From assembly GCA_003209195.1 (NCBI GenBank), contig QCSF01000001.1, positions 62,001 through 126,000 of the forward strand: a DNA stretch of 64,000 bases, read 5' to 3'. The notes beneath the pieces were generated by a model. The model saw only the letters and a program-made list of their open reading frames with translations. It did not search any database and was not told the DNA's origin. The first letter of the stretch is position 1, and the number at the start of each line of letters is the position of its first letter. Both the position numbers and the translations under genes were made by a program. Positions 34,502 through 43,783 of this stretch are shown here, one piece after another. Source of the DNA: Pelagibacteraceae bacterium AG-470-E16 (GTDB lineage: Bacteria; Pseudomonadota; Alphaproteobacteria; Pelagibacterales; Pelagibacteraceae).

Positions 34502-35044
34502 ATGGATAGTTTTGAATTTAATAAAATTGCTGCAGCCTTTTTAGTTACAGCCTTAGTATTTATAGGTATTAAAGAACTCGGAAACGCGATTTATAGCGTA
34601 GAAAAACCTGCAAACTCAGCATATAAAATTGAGGGCGTTGTTGAAAAAACAACTGACATGAATTTGAAGATTAAAAAAGAAGAAAAATTAGCATCAATCA
34701 CGCCTTTTCTGGCATCTGCTTCTGTAGAAGCTGGAGCCAAAGTTTTTAAGAAATGTGTAGCTTGTCATAGTATAGATAAAGGTGGAGTAAATAAAATTGG
34801 TCCAGCTCTCTGGGGTGTGGTTAATCGTAAAGTTGGTGGAATAGAAGGATTTAAATATTCAGCTGCACTTAAAGGGTATGGAAAAAATTGGTCTTTTGAA
34901 GAATTAAACGGTTTTCTACATAAACCCATGAGATATATAAAAGGAACAAAAATGGGATTTGTTGGTTTAAAAAAAAATAAGGATAGAGCAAATGTTATAG
35001 CATACATGAACAGTAAAAGTGACACTCCCTTACCTTTAAAATAA
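34502..35044 (+). CDS. cycM: Membrane-anchored cytochrome c (CycM type)
   Basis: This class I c-type cytochrome of about 180 residues has an uncleaved N-terminal membrane segment (about 8-27), a flexible linker and a heme domain with CVACH (85-89). The distal Met is in KGTKMGFVG (about 148). In alphaproteobacteria CycM carries electrons between the bc1 complex and the terminal oxidase. It stands alone, divergent from kdsB with an 82-base gap. The heme domain resembles mitochondrial cytochrome c. Confidence 0.9.
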   Translation: MDSFEFNKIAAAFLVTALVFIGIKELGNAIYSVEKPANSAYKIEGVVEKTTDMNLKIKKEEKLASITPFLASASVEAGAKVFKKCVACHSIDKGGVNKIGPALWGVVNRKVGGIEGFKYSAALKGYGKNWSFEELNGFLHKPMRYIKGTKMGFVGLKKNKDRANVIAYMNSKSDTPLPLK

Positions 35045-35079
35045 ATTTAATAATTTTACAAATCACACAATAAAATTAA

Positions 35080-36561
35080 ATGACTAAAAATATCTCTATA
35101 TTTTTAAAAAGAGAAAATATAATTATGGGAGGATTAGGTTTTTCTGCTGGTCTTCCGATTATGTTGGTTTTTTCTACTTTGTCAGTTTGGCTTGTTAAGG
35201 CCGGTATTGAAAGAAATCTAGTAACACTTTTTAGCTGGGCTGGATTTGCATACTCTTTTAAATTTTTGTGGAGTCCAATCATTGATAAATTTGAAATCCC
35301 ATTTTCAAAAACAATTGGTCATAGAAAAAGTTGGTTATTAACTTCTCAAGCTTTAATATTTATATCAATAATCTTAGCTTCATATTCTAATCCACAAGAA
35401 AATTTAAAATTTATGGCGATATCTATAGTGCTCATCGCTTTTTTTAGTGCCACACAAGATATAATTATTGATGCTTTCAGAATAGAGTCAGCTCCTGAAA
35501 AAAAACAAGGTGCACTTGCATCAATGTACCTTGCTGGATATAGAGTCGCAATGATAGTATCAGGTGCTGGTAGCCTATGGTTAGTATCGTATATAAGTGG
35601 CGAAGACTATAGATTAAGTACGTGGAGAAATGTTTATCAAATTATATCGCTTTTTATGATTATTGGATTTCTATCAACATATTTTTCAAAAGAGCCTAGT
35701 ATTAAAAGAAAAAAAAATATTAATAAAACAAATCAAATTAAGTTTACAATATCTACTATTATTTCTATTATAGTTTTTTTTATAATATTTTTAAATTTTC
35801 CTAAAATAATAAATATAAATAATATTTATATTTTTTTTTATAATATACTTAAAATTTTAATTAGCTTTGGTTCTTCTATTTTAGTTTTATTTATCTTTGA
35901 AAAAATAAAACTTTTGCCAAAAAATCAATCACAAGAAATTTTTATTACACCAATTATTGAATTTATGAATAGATATAAAAAAATTGCGCTAATTATTTTA
36001 TTACTTATTGGACTTTATCGAATTGCTGATATTGTGATGGGTGTTATAGCTAACATTTTTTATTTAGAAAAAGGTTATGAAATAAAAGATATAGCAACAT
36101 TCTCTAAATTTTTTGGACTTATTTCTACAATAGCTGGAGGTTTGCTCGGGGGTATTTTTGCTATGAGGTTTGGAACTTATAAAAGTTTATTATATGGCGC
36201 CACTGGGGCTGCTTTTACAAATGTATTATTCGCAATACTAGCTATTTTGGATAAAAATTTATTTTATTTAGCTTCGATTATTATTGCAGATAATTTGGCC
36301 GGTGGTTTTGCTGGTGCTGCATTTATTGTTTACTTGTCATCTCTTACTTCTATAAAATTCACTGCTACTCAATATGCCCTTTTTAGCTCTCTTATGTTAT
36401 TTATACCCAAATTATTAGCTGGATATTCTGGATCCATAGTAGATATAATTGATTATCCATTATTTTTTATATTTACTGCTTTTTTAGGAATACCTGTAAT
36501 TTTATTAATTATTTTCCTCAAAAATATGAAATTACAATTTTACTCTAATAAATTGAAATGA
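35080..36561 (+). CDS. ampG: AmpG-type muropeptide permease (MFS)
   Basis: This is a 493-residue protein with twelve or more membrane segments. The AmpG/SLC33 pattern is clear: GLGFSAGLPIMLVFSTLSVWL (first segment), KFLWSPIIDKFEIP, HRKSWLL, and ATQDIIIDAFRIE (about 127-139). AmpG imports anhydro-muropeptides released by lytic transglycosylases for recycling. A similar second permease (38.1 kb) and an NlpC/P60 peptidase (39.7 kb) are close by. It overlaps the EF-hand gene by 4 bases. The recycling role is inferred from family; the exact cargo is not proven. Confidence 0.85.
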   Translation: MTKNISIFLKRENIIMGGLGFSAGLPIMLVFSTLSVWLVKAGIERNLVTLFSWAGFAYSFKFLWSPIIDKFEIPFSKTIGHRKSWLLTSQALIFISIILASYSNPQENLKFMAISIVLIAFFSATQDIIIDAFRIESAPEKKQGALASMYLAGYRVAMIVSGAGSLWLVSYISGEDYRLSTWRNVYQIISLFMIIGFLSTYFSKEPSIKRKKNINKTNQIKFTISTIISIIVFFIIFLNFPKIININNIYIFFYNILKILISFGSSILVLFIFEKIKLLPKNQSQEIFITPIIEFMNRYKKIALIILLLIGLYRIADIVMGVIANIFYLEKGYEIKDIATFSKFFGLISTIAGGLLGGIFAMRFGTYKSLLYGATGAAFTNVLFAILAILDKNLFYLASIIIADNLAGGFAGAAFIVYLSSLTSIKFTATQYALFSSLMLFIPKLLAGYSGSIVDIIDYPLFFIFTAFLGIPVILLIIFLKNMKLQFYSNKLK

Positions 36562-36908
36562 TATTGAATATGATGAAAATTTTAAAAAATTCTTTTATAA
36601 TTCTAATTCTTTTATCAAGTCAATTAAACGCTGAATTTAAAACTATAACTAAAAAAGAATTTTTAGATAAAAATATAAAAATTTTAGAAAAAAGATTTAA
36701 TCAGATTGACATAAATAAAGATAAAAAGCTTGATCCAAATGAACAAAAAGCTTGGGCAAATAAAGTTATGAAAGCACGGCAAGATCAAGTGAATAAAATA
36801 AGAAAGAAAAGAGCAGAATTAGCAAAAAAAATAGATACTAATAAAGATGGAAAACTTTCTAAAAAAGAAATTGATGAATTTAAAAAGAAGCAGAAATCTA
36901 AAAAATAA
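36558..36908 (+). CDS. Exported protein with two EF-hand calcium sites
   Basis: A signal peptide (about 5-24, ending LNAE) is followed by two EF-hand loops, DINKDKKLDPNE (about 49-60) and DTNKDGKLSKKE (about 91-102), each with Asp/Asn at the calcium positions and a final Glu. The rest is helical and Lys-rich. The likely job is calcium binding in the periplasm, either as a buffer or a sensor; no partner is visible. The first ATG overlaps the ampG stop (ATGA), but ATG codons 5 and 6 would give a shorter, equally good signal peptide. It overlaps the convergent TauE gene by 11 bases. Confidence 0.78.
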   Translation: MILNMMKILKNSFIILILLSSQLNAEFKTITKKEFLDKNIKILEKRFNQIDINKDKKLDPNEQKAWANKVMKARQDQVNKIRKKRAELAKKIDTNKDGKLSKKEIDEFKKKQKSKK

Positions 36909-37656
36909 CTTTTATAATTAATAGACATCCTATTAAAGCAATCATTATATTTAATAAATATTTAAATAAATTTTCGCTTATTTTATTTCTTAAAATATTT
37001 CCAACATATATACCTATAAAAATTGGAATACATGAAATTAAGGAGAAAATTAAAATTTCTGGGTTTATTAACCCATTAAAACTAAAAAGAATAAACTGTA
37101 TAGAACTAAATCCAAAAAAAGTTAATCCCATTAGTTGAATTATTTTCTCCTTTGGGTAGTTCAGAGACTGTATGAGAAAAATAAATGGCATAGTATAAAT
37201 GCTTGTAACACCCGTAATAATTCCTGTCATTGATCCTATAAAAAATTGAAAATATTTAGATTTATAATTTTTGATTTTCAATTCATATTTCATAATTGAT
37301 AAGCTAGAAGTCATTATCAATATAATTGCTAAAAAAAATAATATAATTTTTGAATTTAAAATTATTAAAAAATAAAAACCAGTAACTATAAATATAAAAG
37401 ATGAAAAAAGAAAAACTTTCACATCATTAAAAATTTTTAATAAATATTTTCCGTCAAGCATTTGAATTAAATTTGTAAAAACTACAGGTAGTAGTATAAC
37501 TGATATTGAAAACTTAATATCGTATAGAAAACTTAATAATGTGAGAGTAATAGTAGGTAAGCCAACTCCAATTAAGCCTTTAACAATTCCACCGACAAAA
37601 AATATTATGAGTATTTGAATTAATGTTAAATAGTCTATATTTGATAAAAATAACAT
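36898..37656 (-). CDS. TauE/SafE family permease
   Basis: This 252-residue protein has about eight membrane segments and the TauE/SafE pattern in both halves: VGGIVKGLIGVGLPTITL near the N-terminus (about 21-38) and GSMTGIITGVTSIYTMPF in the middle (about 141-158). Family members are proposed to export sulfite, sulfoacetate or other organic anions. It stands alone and is divergent from the zinc-ribbon gene, 29 bases apart. The substrate is unknown. Confidence 0.85.
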   Translation of the reverse strand: MLFLSNIDYLTLIQILIIFFVGGIVKGLIGVGLPTITLTLLSFLYDIKFSISVILLPVVFTNLIQMLDGKYLLKIFNDVKVFLFSSFIFIVTGFYFLIILNSKIILFFLAIILIMTSSLSIMKYELKIKNYKSKYFQFFIGSMTGIITGVTSIYTMPFIFLIQSLNYPKEKIIQLMGLTFFGFSSIQFILFSFNGLINPEILIFSLISCIPIFIGIYVGNILRNKISENLFKYLLNIMIALIGCLLIIKVIF

Positions 37657-37685
37657 TTAGTTTTATTTAAGTTAATACTAATAAT

Positions 37686-38123
37686 ATGATTATAGAATGT
37701 AAAAATTGTAAAACAAAGTTTAAAATCCCAAAACAAGAATTAAGTGCACCAGGCAGAGATGTAATTTGTGAGATTTGTAATCAAGAGTGGTATCAGCACT
37801 TTACATTTTCCTCAGATATAACTTTTAAAGGTAAAGCTAAAAGTTTAGATCTTTTAGATAAGATAAATCCATCAAAAACTAAAGAAAATATAAAACAAAA
37901 AAATAACAAAAATAGAGATCACTCACTACTATTAATAACTTCAATATTCATTATAATAATTATCATCAGTTACATATTAATTTTAAAATATAGAAACCAA
38001 ATTTTGATACTAAATCCAAACTTAATAAATTTTTATGAAAGTTTAGAGATTATGTCTGAAATCATAAAAGCCTATATAATATTTTTAAGTGAGATATTAA
38101 GTGAAAAATTTGTTAATTTATAA
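37686..38123 (+). CDS. Zinc-ribbon (MJ0042-type) membrane protein
   Basis: The N-terminus IIECKNCKTKFKIP...ICEICNQEW holds two CXXC pairs forming a zinc ribbon of the MJ0042 type (about 1-38). A Lys/Asn-rich linker and one membrane segment (about 80-100) follow, and the tail is hydrophobic and amphipathic. Such proteins are widespread in alphaproteobacteria, often near ftsE, but their role is not known to me. It overlaps the next gene by 23 bases, so the two are probably expressed together. Confidence 0.75.
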   Translation: MIIECKNCKTKFKIPKQELSAPGRDVICEICNQEWYQHFTFSSDITFKGKAKSLDLLDKINPSKTKENIKQKNNKNRDHSLLLITSIFIIIIIISYILILKYRNQILILNPNLINFYESLEIMSEIIKAYIIFLSEILSEKFVNL

Positions 38124-39681
38124 ATATTTTTTTGTCCCAGTTTTTATTGATTTAAGAAATCAATTTAAATTTTCATTTCTACCACCATTATTAATATATT
38201 TAGCAGCTGGTGTATCCAGCATCACAGGCATTGTAGGTATTTTTTTTATTAAAGATTATTTAAATTTATCTGCTTCATTTTTAGCCGGCCTTGGCTTTTG
38301 GGCTGGTATTCCTTGGGCACTTAAAATGCCGCTTGGTCATGTTGTTGACTTAATCTGGAAGAAAAAAAATTATTTAATATACCTTGGATCACTACTCATA
38401 GCTGTAAGCTTATTAATTATGTATTTTTTAATATCAAAAACTAACCAAATGGAAAAATATTTATCTGCTGAAATTTGGTTTGTCATTAGTACAATATTAG
38501 CTCCAGTAGGTTACGTTCTTCAAGATGTTGTTGCAGACGCAATGACAGTTGATGCCGTCCCTAAATTTAAGACAAATGGTGAAAAATACTCTGAAAAAGA
38601 AACTAAGGTAATGCACACTACCATGCAAACATTTGGTCGCTTTTCAATCATAGGTGGGACTGTTTTAGTAGCTGGTGCAAACATATATTTTTTCAAAGAC
38701 GCTAATTTGTTATCTGTGACACAAAAAAATATTTTATATTCTAAGATTTATTTGTACGCACTGATTATCCCTTTTATATCCATTTTAGGTGTAGCTTTAT
38801 CAAATTTTATTCAAAAAGGTGCTAAGGTGAAAGTTGAATTAACAAAACCGAATTATTCTATAATTTTTGGAAGTATAATTTTTGTTATATTTGTTTCAAC
38901 AGTTGGACTTTATAACCACCCCTTATCACAAGAAATTGTTTTTTTTGGGTCTTTATCAATTGTCATTTTTTTAATGCAGAACCTAATAAAAAATATTTCT
39001 ACAAACTTTAAAAACACAATTATTGGTACAGCAGTTGCGATTTTTGCTTTTCGCTCTGTCCCAGGTGTTGGAGCGGGCATGGGTTGGTTTGAAATAGATA
39101 TTTTAGGTTTTGACCAAAGTTTTTTTTCAATGCTATCTTTGATAAGTTCATTGTTGACGATGTTCGGTATAATTATTTTTCGAAAGTTTATGTACGATAA
39201 TTCTATAATTAGAATAATTATATATTTATCTATTCTAAATGCTATTCTGTTAACACCTAGTTTAGCAATGTACTATGGCTTTCATCAATGGACATCTGAT
39301 CTTACAGGCGGTATAGTAGATGCAAAATTTATTGCGATAATTAATACCGCTCTTGAATCACCTTTGGGACAAGTGGCGATGATACCTTTATTGGCATGGA
39401 TTGCAAAAAATGCTCCTGCAAATATGAAAGCTACTTTTTTTGCAGTATTTGCATCATTTACTAATCTAGCACTGAGTGCAAGTAATCTTTTAACGAAATA
39501 CTTAAATGAGTTCTTTGTAGTCACTAGAGAAGTAAAAGACAAATCTAGTAATCTTATATTAACTAATGCAAATTACGATAATTTGGGATTATTGTTATTA
39601 GCAGTTATATTAGTAACGTTATTTTTACCTTGTTTGACAGCTCTTATAATTCAAAAAACCAAATATCAAACAAATGAATAA
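38101..39681 (+). CDS. BT1/folate-biopterin type MFS permease
   Basis: This is a 526-residue membrane protein with about twelve segments. The pattern YLAAGVSSITGIVGIFFIKDYL, GFWAGIPWALKMPLGHVVD (about 60-78), and LQDVVADAMTVDAVP (about 140-154) resembles the BT1 folate/biopterin transporters, which are distant relatives of AmpG. The start is GTG 38101, which keeps the basic N-terminus before the first segment. It overlaps the zinc-ribbon gene and the NlpC/P60 gene (8 bases). Cargo could be pterins or cell-wall fragments; the sequence alone does not say. Confidence 0.78.
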   Translation: MKNLLIYKYFFVPVFIDLRNQFKFSFLPPLLIYLAAGVSSITGIVGIFFIKDYLNLSASFLAGLGFWAGIPWALKMPLGHVVDLIWKKKNYLIYLGSLLIAVSLLIMYFLISKTNQMEKYLSAEIWFVISTILAPVGYVLQDVVADAMTVDAVPKFKTNGEKYSEKETKVMHTTMQTFGRFSIIGGTVLVAGANIYFFKDANLLSVTQKNILYSKIYLYALIIPFISILGVALSNFIQKGAKVKVELTKPNYSIIFGSIIFVIFVSTVGLYNHPLSQEIVFFGSLSIVIFLMQNLIKNISTNFKNTIIGTAVAIFAFRSVPGVGAGMGWFEIDILGFDQSFFSMLSLISSLLTMFGIIIFRKFMYDNSIIRIIIYLSILNAILLTPSLAMYYGFHQWTSDLTGGIVDAKFIAIINTALESPLGQVAMIPLLAWIAKNAPANMKATFFAVFASFTNLALSASNLLTKYLNEFFVVTREVKDKSSNLILTNANYDNLGLLLLAVILVTLFLPCLTALIIQKTKYQTNE

Positions 39682-40426
39682 AAAATTTCAATGTAAACTC
39701 AAAAAAGCAATAATTTATAAAAAGCCAAATATGAATTCTGATTATTTGAAAGAAATTTTATATGGCGAAAAATTTACAAAGGTTAGAAGCTTTAAGAAAT
39801 TTTATTACGGTTATTGCGATTTTGATAAATACTTTGGCTATATAAAAAAAGAAGATTTAACACCAAACCTTTTTAAATACAATTCTTTAATTAAGTCTGG
39901 AAAAGCTTATTTTTATTTAAATAATAAATCTAGTTCTAAAACTAAACAATTTCTTTATTTAAATTCTAGGGTTTTTGTTTCTGATTATGGAAAAAAATTT
40001 TCAAAAATTAATAATTTATGGATTAAAAATTGTGACCTTAAATTATGTCAAAAGAAAAAGTCATCTGATTTTTTAAATAAGATTAAGTTATTTAATAATA
40101 CTAAATATGTTTGGGGTGGCAATACTGTTGATGGTATAGATTGTTCAGGCTTAGTACAAGAATTAATGAAGAGTATATCTATAAGATGTCCACGTGATAG
40201 TAAAGACCAAGAAATTTTTTTTAAAAAAAAGATTAAGTTATGTGAAATAAAAAAAGGTGATTTGTTATTCTGGAAAGGTCATGTTGCTATTGCACTTAAT
40301 AAAGATTATTGCATTCACGCTTATGGCCCAGCTAAAAAAGTTACAAAAATGAGAATAAATTTTATTATTTCAAAATTATTAAAAAATTCGTTAAAATTAA
40401 GGTCTATAAGGAGACCCTCTTTTTGA
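39674..40426 (+). CDS. NlpC/P60 family cysteine peptidase with SH3-like domains
   Basis: This 250-residue protein carries two SH3-like parts (about 1-60 and 65-125) followed by a C40 peptidase domain. The catalytic set is Cys in DGIDCSGLVQ (about 155-164), His in KGHVAIAL and a further His in CIHAYGP. Such enzymes cut the gamma-D-Glu-diaminopimelate bond in murein peptides. No signal peptide is visible, so it may act in the cytoplasm on imported muropeptides. It overlaps the BT1-like permease gene by 8 bases, which fits that idea. Confidence 0.87.
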   Translation: MNKKFQCKLKKAIIYKKPNMNSDYLKEILYGEKFTKVRSFKKFYYGYCDFDKYFGYIKKEDLTPNLFKYNSLIKSGKAYFYLNNKSSSKTKQFLYLNSRVFVSDYGKKFSKINNLWIKNCDLKLCQKKKSSDFLNKIKLFNNTKYVWGGNTVDGIDCSGLVQELMKSISIRCPRDSKDQEIFFKKKIKLCEIKKGDLLFWKGHVAIALNKDYCIHAYGPAKKVTKMRINFIISKLLKNSLKLRSIRRPSF

Positions 40427-40513
40427 AGTGAGAACATTTTTTATGTTGATTCGATCGCTTTTTATCCTTAGTTTGTTCTATATAAAATCAAAATATAGTA
40501 GTTTGTAATTATA

Positions 40514-42985
40514 ATGCCACTAGAAAAATTTTCTAAAATTTTAGCAATACTTGGTCCTACAAATACTGGTAAAACTTTCTTGGCTATAGAAAGAATGCTT
40601 GAATTCGAAAATGGAGCTATCGGTTTCCCTCTTAGACTGTTAGCAAGAGAGGTTTACGATAAAGTAGTAAAAAAAATTGGCGTATCACGTGTTGCTTTAG
40701 TTACCGGGGAAGAAAAAATAATTCCCGCAAAAGCAGATTACTATCTTTGCACTGTAGAGTCGATGCCTCAGGATATCAATTTTGAATTTATCGCAATTGA
40801 TGAAATTCAAATGTGCGCTGATCCAGAGAGAGGACATATCTTTACGGATCGTCTTCTTAATCTCAGGGGTGATAAGTTAACAATGTTTTTGGGTTCAGAT
40901 ACCATAAAAAAATTAATAACAAAATTAGCACCCGAAACAGAATTTGTTTATAGAGAAAGATTATCACAATTAACATATTCAGGTTATAAAAAAATTTCCA
41001 GAATTAAGCCTCGTAGTGCAATAATTTCTTTTTCTGTAGATGATGTATATGCACTTGCAGAATTTGTTAGAAGACAGAAAGGTGGTGCTGCTGTTGTGAT
41101 GGGCTCTCTAAGTCCAAAAACTAGAAATTCACAGGTAGAACTTTATCAATCTGGTGATGTAGATTTTTTAATTGCCACTGATGCAATTGGTATGGGTATA
41201 AATATGGATATAGATAATGTCTATTTTAGTGGCTTGAAAAAATATGATGGAAAAAAAATCCGAAGTTTAAGAGATAGTGAAATTGGACAAATTAGTGGTA
41301 GAGCAGGTCGGTATATGAATGATGGATCATTTGGTACAACAGGAGAGTGTGAAAAACTTACAGATGAACAGATAGATAAAATTGAAAATCATCAATTTGA
41401 TGATGTGCAAAATATTTTTTGGAGAAATTCTAAATTAGATTTTTCCTCATTTTCAAGTCTAATTAATAGTTTAAATTTTAAATCAGAAAATAAAAATCTA
41501 TTAAGAAATAAAGATCTTATTGACGAATGTACATTAAGATATTTAATTTCAGAAAAATCTAAATTAATTTTGAAACACAGTAGTCATTATGTAAGATTAC
41601 TATGGGAATGTTGTCAAATTCCGGATTTTACAAAAAGTTCGTACAATGAACATACAGATATAATTTGTAAAGTATTTACATTTCTTTCTTCTAACAAAGG
41701 TAAAATTACTAATGATTGGATGAAACAACAACTTAGTACTTTAAATAATTTTGAAGGAAACATTGATAGTTTAGCAAATAGAATATCTTATGTAAGAACT
41801 TGGTCTTATGTTTCAAATAAAAGTAACTGGGTTGAAAATGCTGATTATTGGATTGCAAAAACTAAGGATATAGAAGATAGATTATCTGAAAAACTTCATG
41901 AGGAATTATCAAAAAGCTTTGTTGATAAGAGAATTAGTGTGCTATCACGAGGTTTAAAACAAGACATACAATTAGATACAAAAATTATAGATGAAAATAA
42001 AATTTACATAAATGAACACTTTATCGGTAAGATTAATGGACTAAAAATTGAATTAGATTATTCAAAATCCAATTTAAATACTGATATTAAATCATTAAAA
42101 AAAGCAGCAAGATCAGGGGCACAGGAAGAGTTAAAAAAGCGTATAAATTATATCATTAAAAATATTGATAATTTGCAATTAAGAGAAGATTGTAAAATTT
42201 ATTTGGATGATAAAAAAATTGCTGAACTTAAACCTGGAAAAAATTATCTTAATCCAATTATAAAACTTATTATAGATGATACATTAGACGAGAATGAATT
42301 TGATGTTTTAAAAATTAACATAGAAAGCTGGATAGAAACAATCAAACAAAAAAATCTTAGAGATCTTTTATCTATCGAAAAAGTAAGTTTGAAAAACTCT
42401 TTTTCAAGAGGTCTTAGTTACCAACTATTTGAAAACAACGGAGTACTAAAAAGAGATTTTGCAAAAGAAATTATAAAAAATGTCACAAAAGATGAGAGAT
42501 ATGAGCTTAGAAAAAAAGGTATAAAAATTGGAAAATATCATATTTACCAGCCTAGAATGATTAGACCTAATGCTGTAAAGTTAAAAACAATTTTATGGAA
42601 ATGTTTCAACAACGTGACAGATATAAGTTACCCAAAATTTGGCTTAAATTTTATGAGTAATTTTAAAAATAAAAATCAAAAATTTTTGAGGATATGCGGC
42701 TTTGAAACTTTTGGTAAATTTATTATAAGAGTAGATATATTAGAAAGGCTTTTTTTAGAGATCCTATCAAGATCAACAAATTATAAGTTTAAATTAGATG
42801 CTAAAGTAATTAATTTACTAGGATGTAATAAAGATGATTTTATAAAATTTATACAGTTATTAGAATATAAACCAATTAAAATTAATGACAATTATGAATT
42901 TAAATTTGTTCCAAAAAGAGTAAAAGGAATTAAAAAGAAAAAGATTGATAATCCATTTTCAATTTTAGAAAACTTGAAAGTATAA
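40514..42985 (+). CDS. Suv3-type RNA helicase
   Basis: This 823-residue superfamily 2 helicase is related to mitochondrial SUV3. Motif I is GPTNTGKT (about 14-21), followed by the diagnostic FPLRLLAREVYDK. Motif II is DEIQM (about 95-99), and motifs V and VI are FLIATDAIGMGINM and QISGRAGRY. The long C-terminal half is the alphaproteobacterial form. Mitochondrial SUV3 works with the degradosome, and a role in RNA turnover is inferred here. It begins the helicase-TerB-fdxA-carD run. Confidence 0.87.
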   Translation: MPLEKFSKILAILGPTNTGKTFLAIERMLEFENGAIGFPLRLLAREVYDKVVKKIGVSRVALVTGEEKIIPAKADYYLCTVESMPQDINFEFIAIDEIQMCADPERGHIFTDRLLNLRGDKLTMFLGSDTIKKLITKLAPETEFVYRERLSQLTYSGYKKISRIKPRSAIISFSVDDVYALAEFVRRQKGGAAVVMGSLSPKTRNSQVELYQSGDVDFLIATDAIGMGINMDIDNVYFSGLKKYDGKKIRSLRDSEIGQISGRAGRYMNDGSFGTTGECEKLTDEQIDKIENHQFDDVQNIFWRNSKLDFSSFSSLINSLNFKSENKNLLRNKDLIDECTLRYLISEKSKLILKHSSHYVRLLWECCQIPDFTKSSYNEHTDIICKVFTFLSSNKGKITNDWMKQQLSTLNNFEGNIDSLANRISYVRTWSYVSNKSNWVENADYWIAKTKDIEDRLSEKLHEELSKSFVDKRISVLSRGLKQDIQLDTKIIDENKIYINEHFIGKINGLKIELDYSKSNLNTDIKSLKKAARSGAQEELKKRINYIIKNIDNLQLREDCKIYLDDKKIAELKPGKNYLNPIIKLIIDDTLDENEFDVLKINIESWIETIKQKNLRDLLSIEKVSLKNSFSRGLSYQLFENNGVLKRDFAKEIIKNVTKDERYELRKKGIKIGKYHIYQPRMIRPNAVKLKTILWKCFNNVTDISYPKFGLNFMSNFKNKNQKFLRICGFETFGKFIIRVDILERLFLEILSRSTNYKFKLDAKVINLLGCNKDDFIKFIQLLEYKPIKINDNYEFKFVPKRVKGIKKKKIDNPFSILENLKV

Positions 42986-42988
42986 TTT

Positions 42989-43414
42989 ATGTTTTGGGGA
43001 AGCAAAAAAAAAGAAAATATTGAATTTAGTAATATTGAAATCGCTGTCTGCACACTTTTAATACATGCGGCTAGAACAGACGATTCTTATAGTCTAAAGG
43101 AAAAAGAATTAATTAAAACAAGTCTTAATAAATTAGGAATAGAAAATTTAGATTATATAAATAGACTTATTAAGTATTGTGAGATTAAGGAAACCGATTC
43201 AGTTGAGATTTATAATTTTACAAAGGAAATTAAAAAATTTAAATATGAATATCGATTAGAAATTGTTGAAATGATGTTGAAAATAATATATTCCGACAAA
43301 AAACTTTGTTACTTAGAAGATCGCTTAATAAGAAAGATTGCGGGATTAATTTATATTGAAAATAAAGATTTAGGAAATTTAAAAAGATCAGTTAAAAATG
43401 ACATATATAGTTAA
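42989..43414 (+). CDS. TerB-like (DjlA N-terminal domain) protein
   Basis: This 141-residue all-helical protein has the TerB pattern: [24 protein letters not shown] (about 15-38) with the acidic putative metal-binding stretch, repeated later in [19 protein letters not shown] (about 97-115). Its function in this context is unknown. It lies 3 bases after the helicase gene and overlaps fdxA by 17 bases. In the alphaproteobacterial order that I remember, an S4-domain RNA-binding protein occupies this place, so the neighbour is unusual. Confidence 0.75.
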   Translation: MFWGSKKKENIEFSNIEIAVCTLLIHAARTDDSYSLKEKELIKTSLNKLGIENLDYINRLIKYCEIKETDSVEIYNFTKEIKKFKYEYRLEIVEMMLKIIYSDKKLCYLEDRLIRKIAGLIYIENKDLGNLKRSVKNDIYS

Positions 43415-43721
43415 TGAGAAATGTATCAAATGTAAATTGACAGATTGTGTTGATGTTTGTCCTGTTGATTGTTTTTATGAGGGAGAGAACATGCTAGTAA
43501 TTAATCCTGATGAGTGCATAGATTGTGGCGTATGTGAGCCTGAATGCCCCATAGATGCTATTGAACCAGATACAAATCCCGATGTAGAAGAGATGCTACT
43601 TGTCAATAAAGAATACTCTTCAAAATGGCCAAATATTTCAAGCAAGAAAGAACCTTTAGCGGATTGGGAGAAATATAAGGATGAAAAGGATAAATTTAAC
43701 AAGTATTTTCAAAATAAATAA
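43398..43721 (+). CDS. fdxA: Ferredoxin FdxA (7Fe type)
   Basis: This 107-residue electron carrier has two cluster motifs: [17 protein letters not shown] (about 9-25), which lacks one of the usual spacing positions as in 3Fe-4S/4Fe-4S ferredoxins, and [12 protein letters not shown] (about 40-51). The acidic C-terminal extension is typical of FdxA. Its partner enzyme is unknown. The conserved pairing with the helicase and carD in alphaproteobacteria is kept here. Confidence 0.93.
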   Translation: MTYIVNEKCIKCKLTDCVDVCPVDCFYEGENMLVINPDECIDCGVCEPECPIDAIEPDTNPDVEEMLLVNKEYSSKWPNISSKKEPLADWEKYKDEKDKFNKYFQNK

Positions 43722-43745
43722 TTTTTTAATACTTATTGATTAGCA

Positions 43746-43772
43746 TTGAAAAGAGCTTATTAATAATATAAT
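43746..43772 (+). promoter_or_regulatory. Candidate promoter of carD
   Basis: TATAAT at 43767-43772 is a perfect -10 element; TTGAAA at 43746-43751 is a fair -35, but the 15-base spacing is short. The transcript would begin about 5 bases before the ATG at 43784, so the mRNA would be nearly leaderless. Confidence 0.4.
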
Positions 43773-43783
43773 CCACTGCTCCT

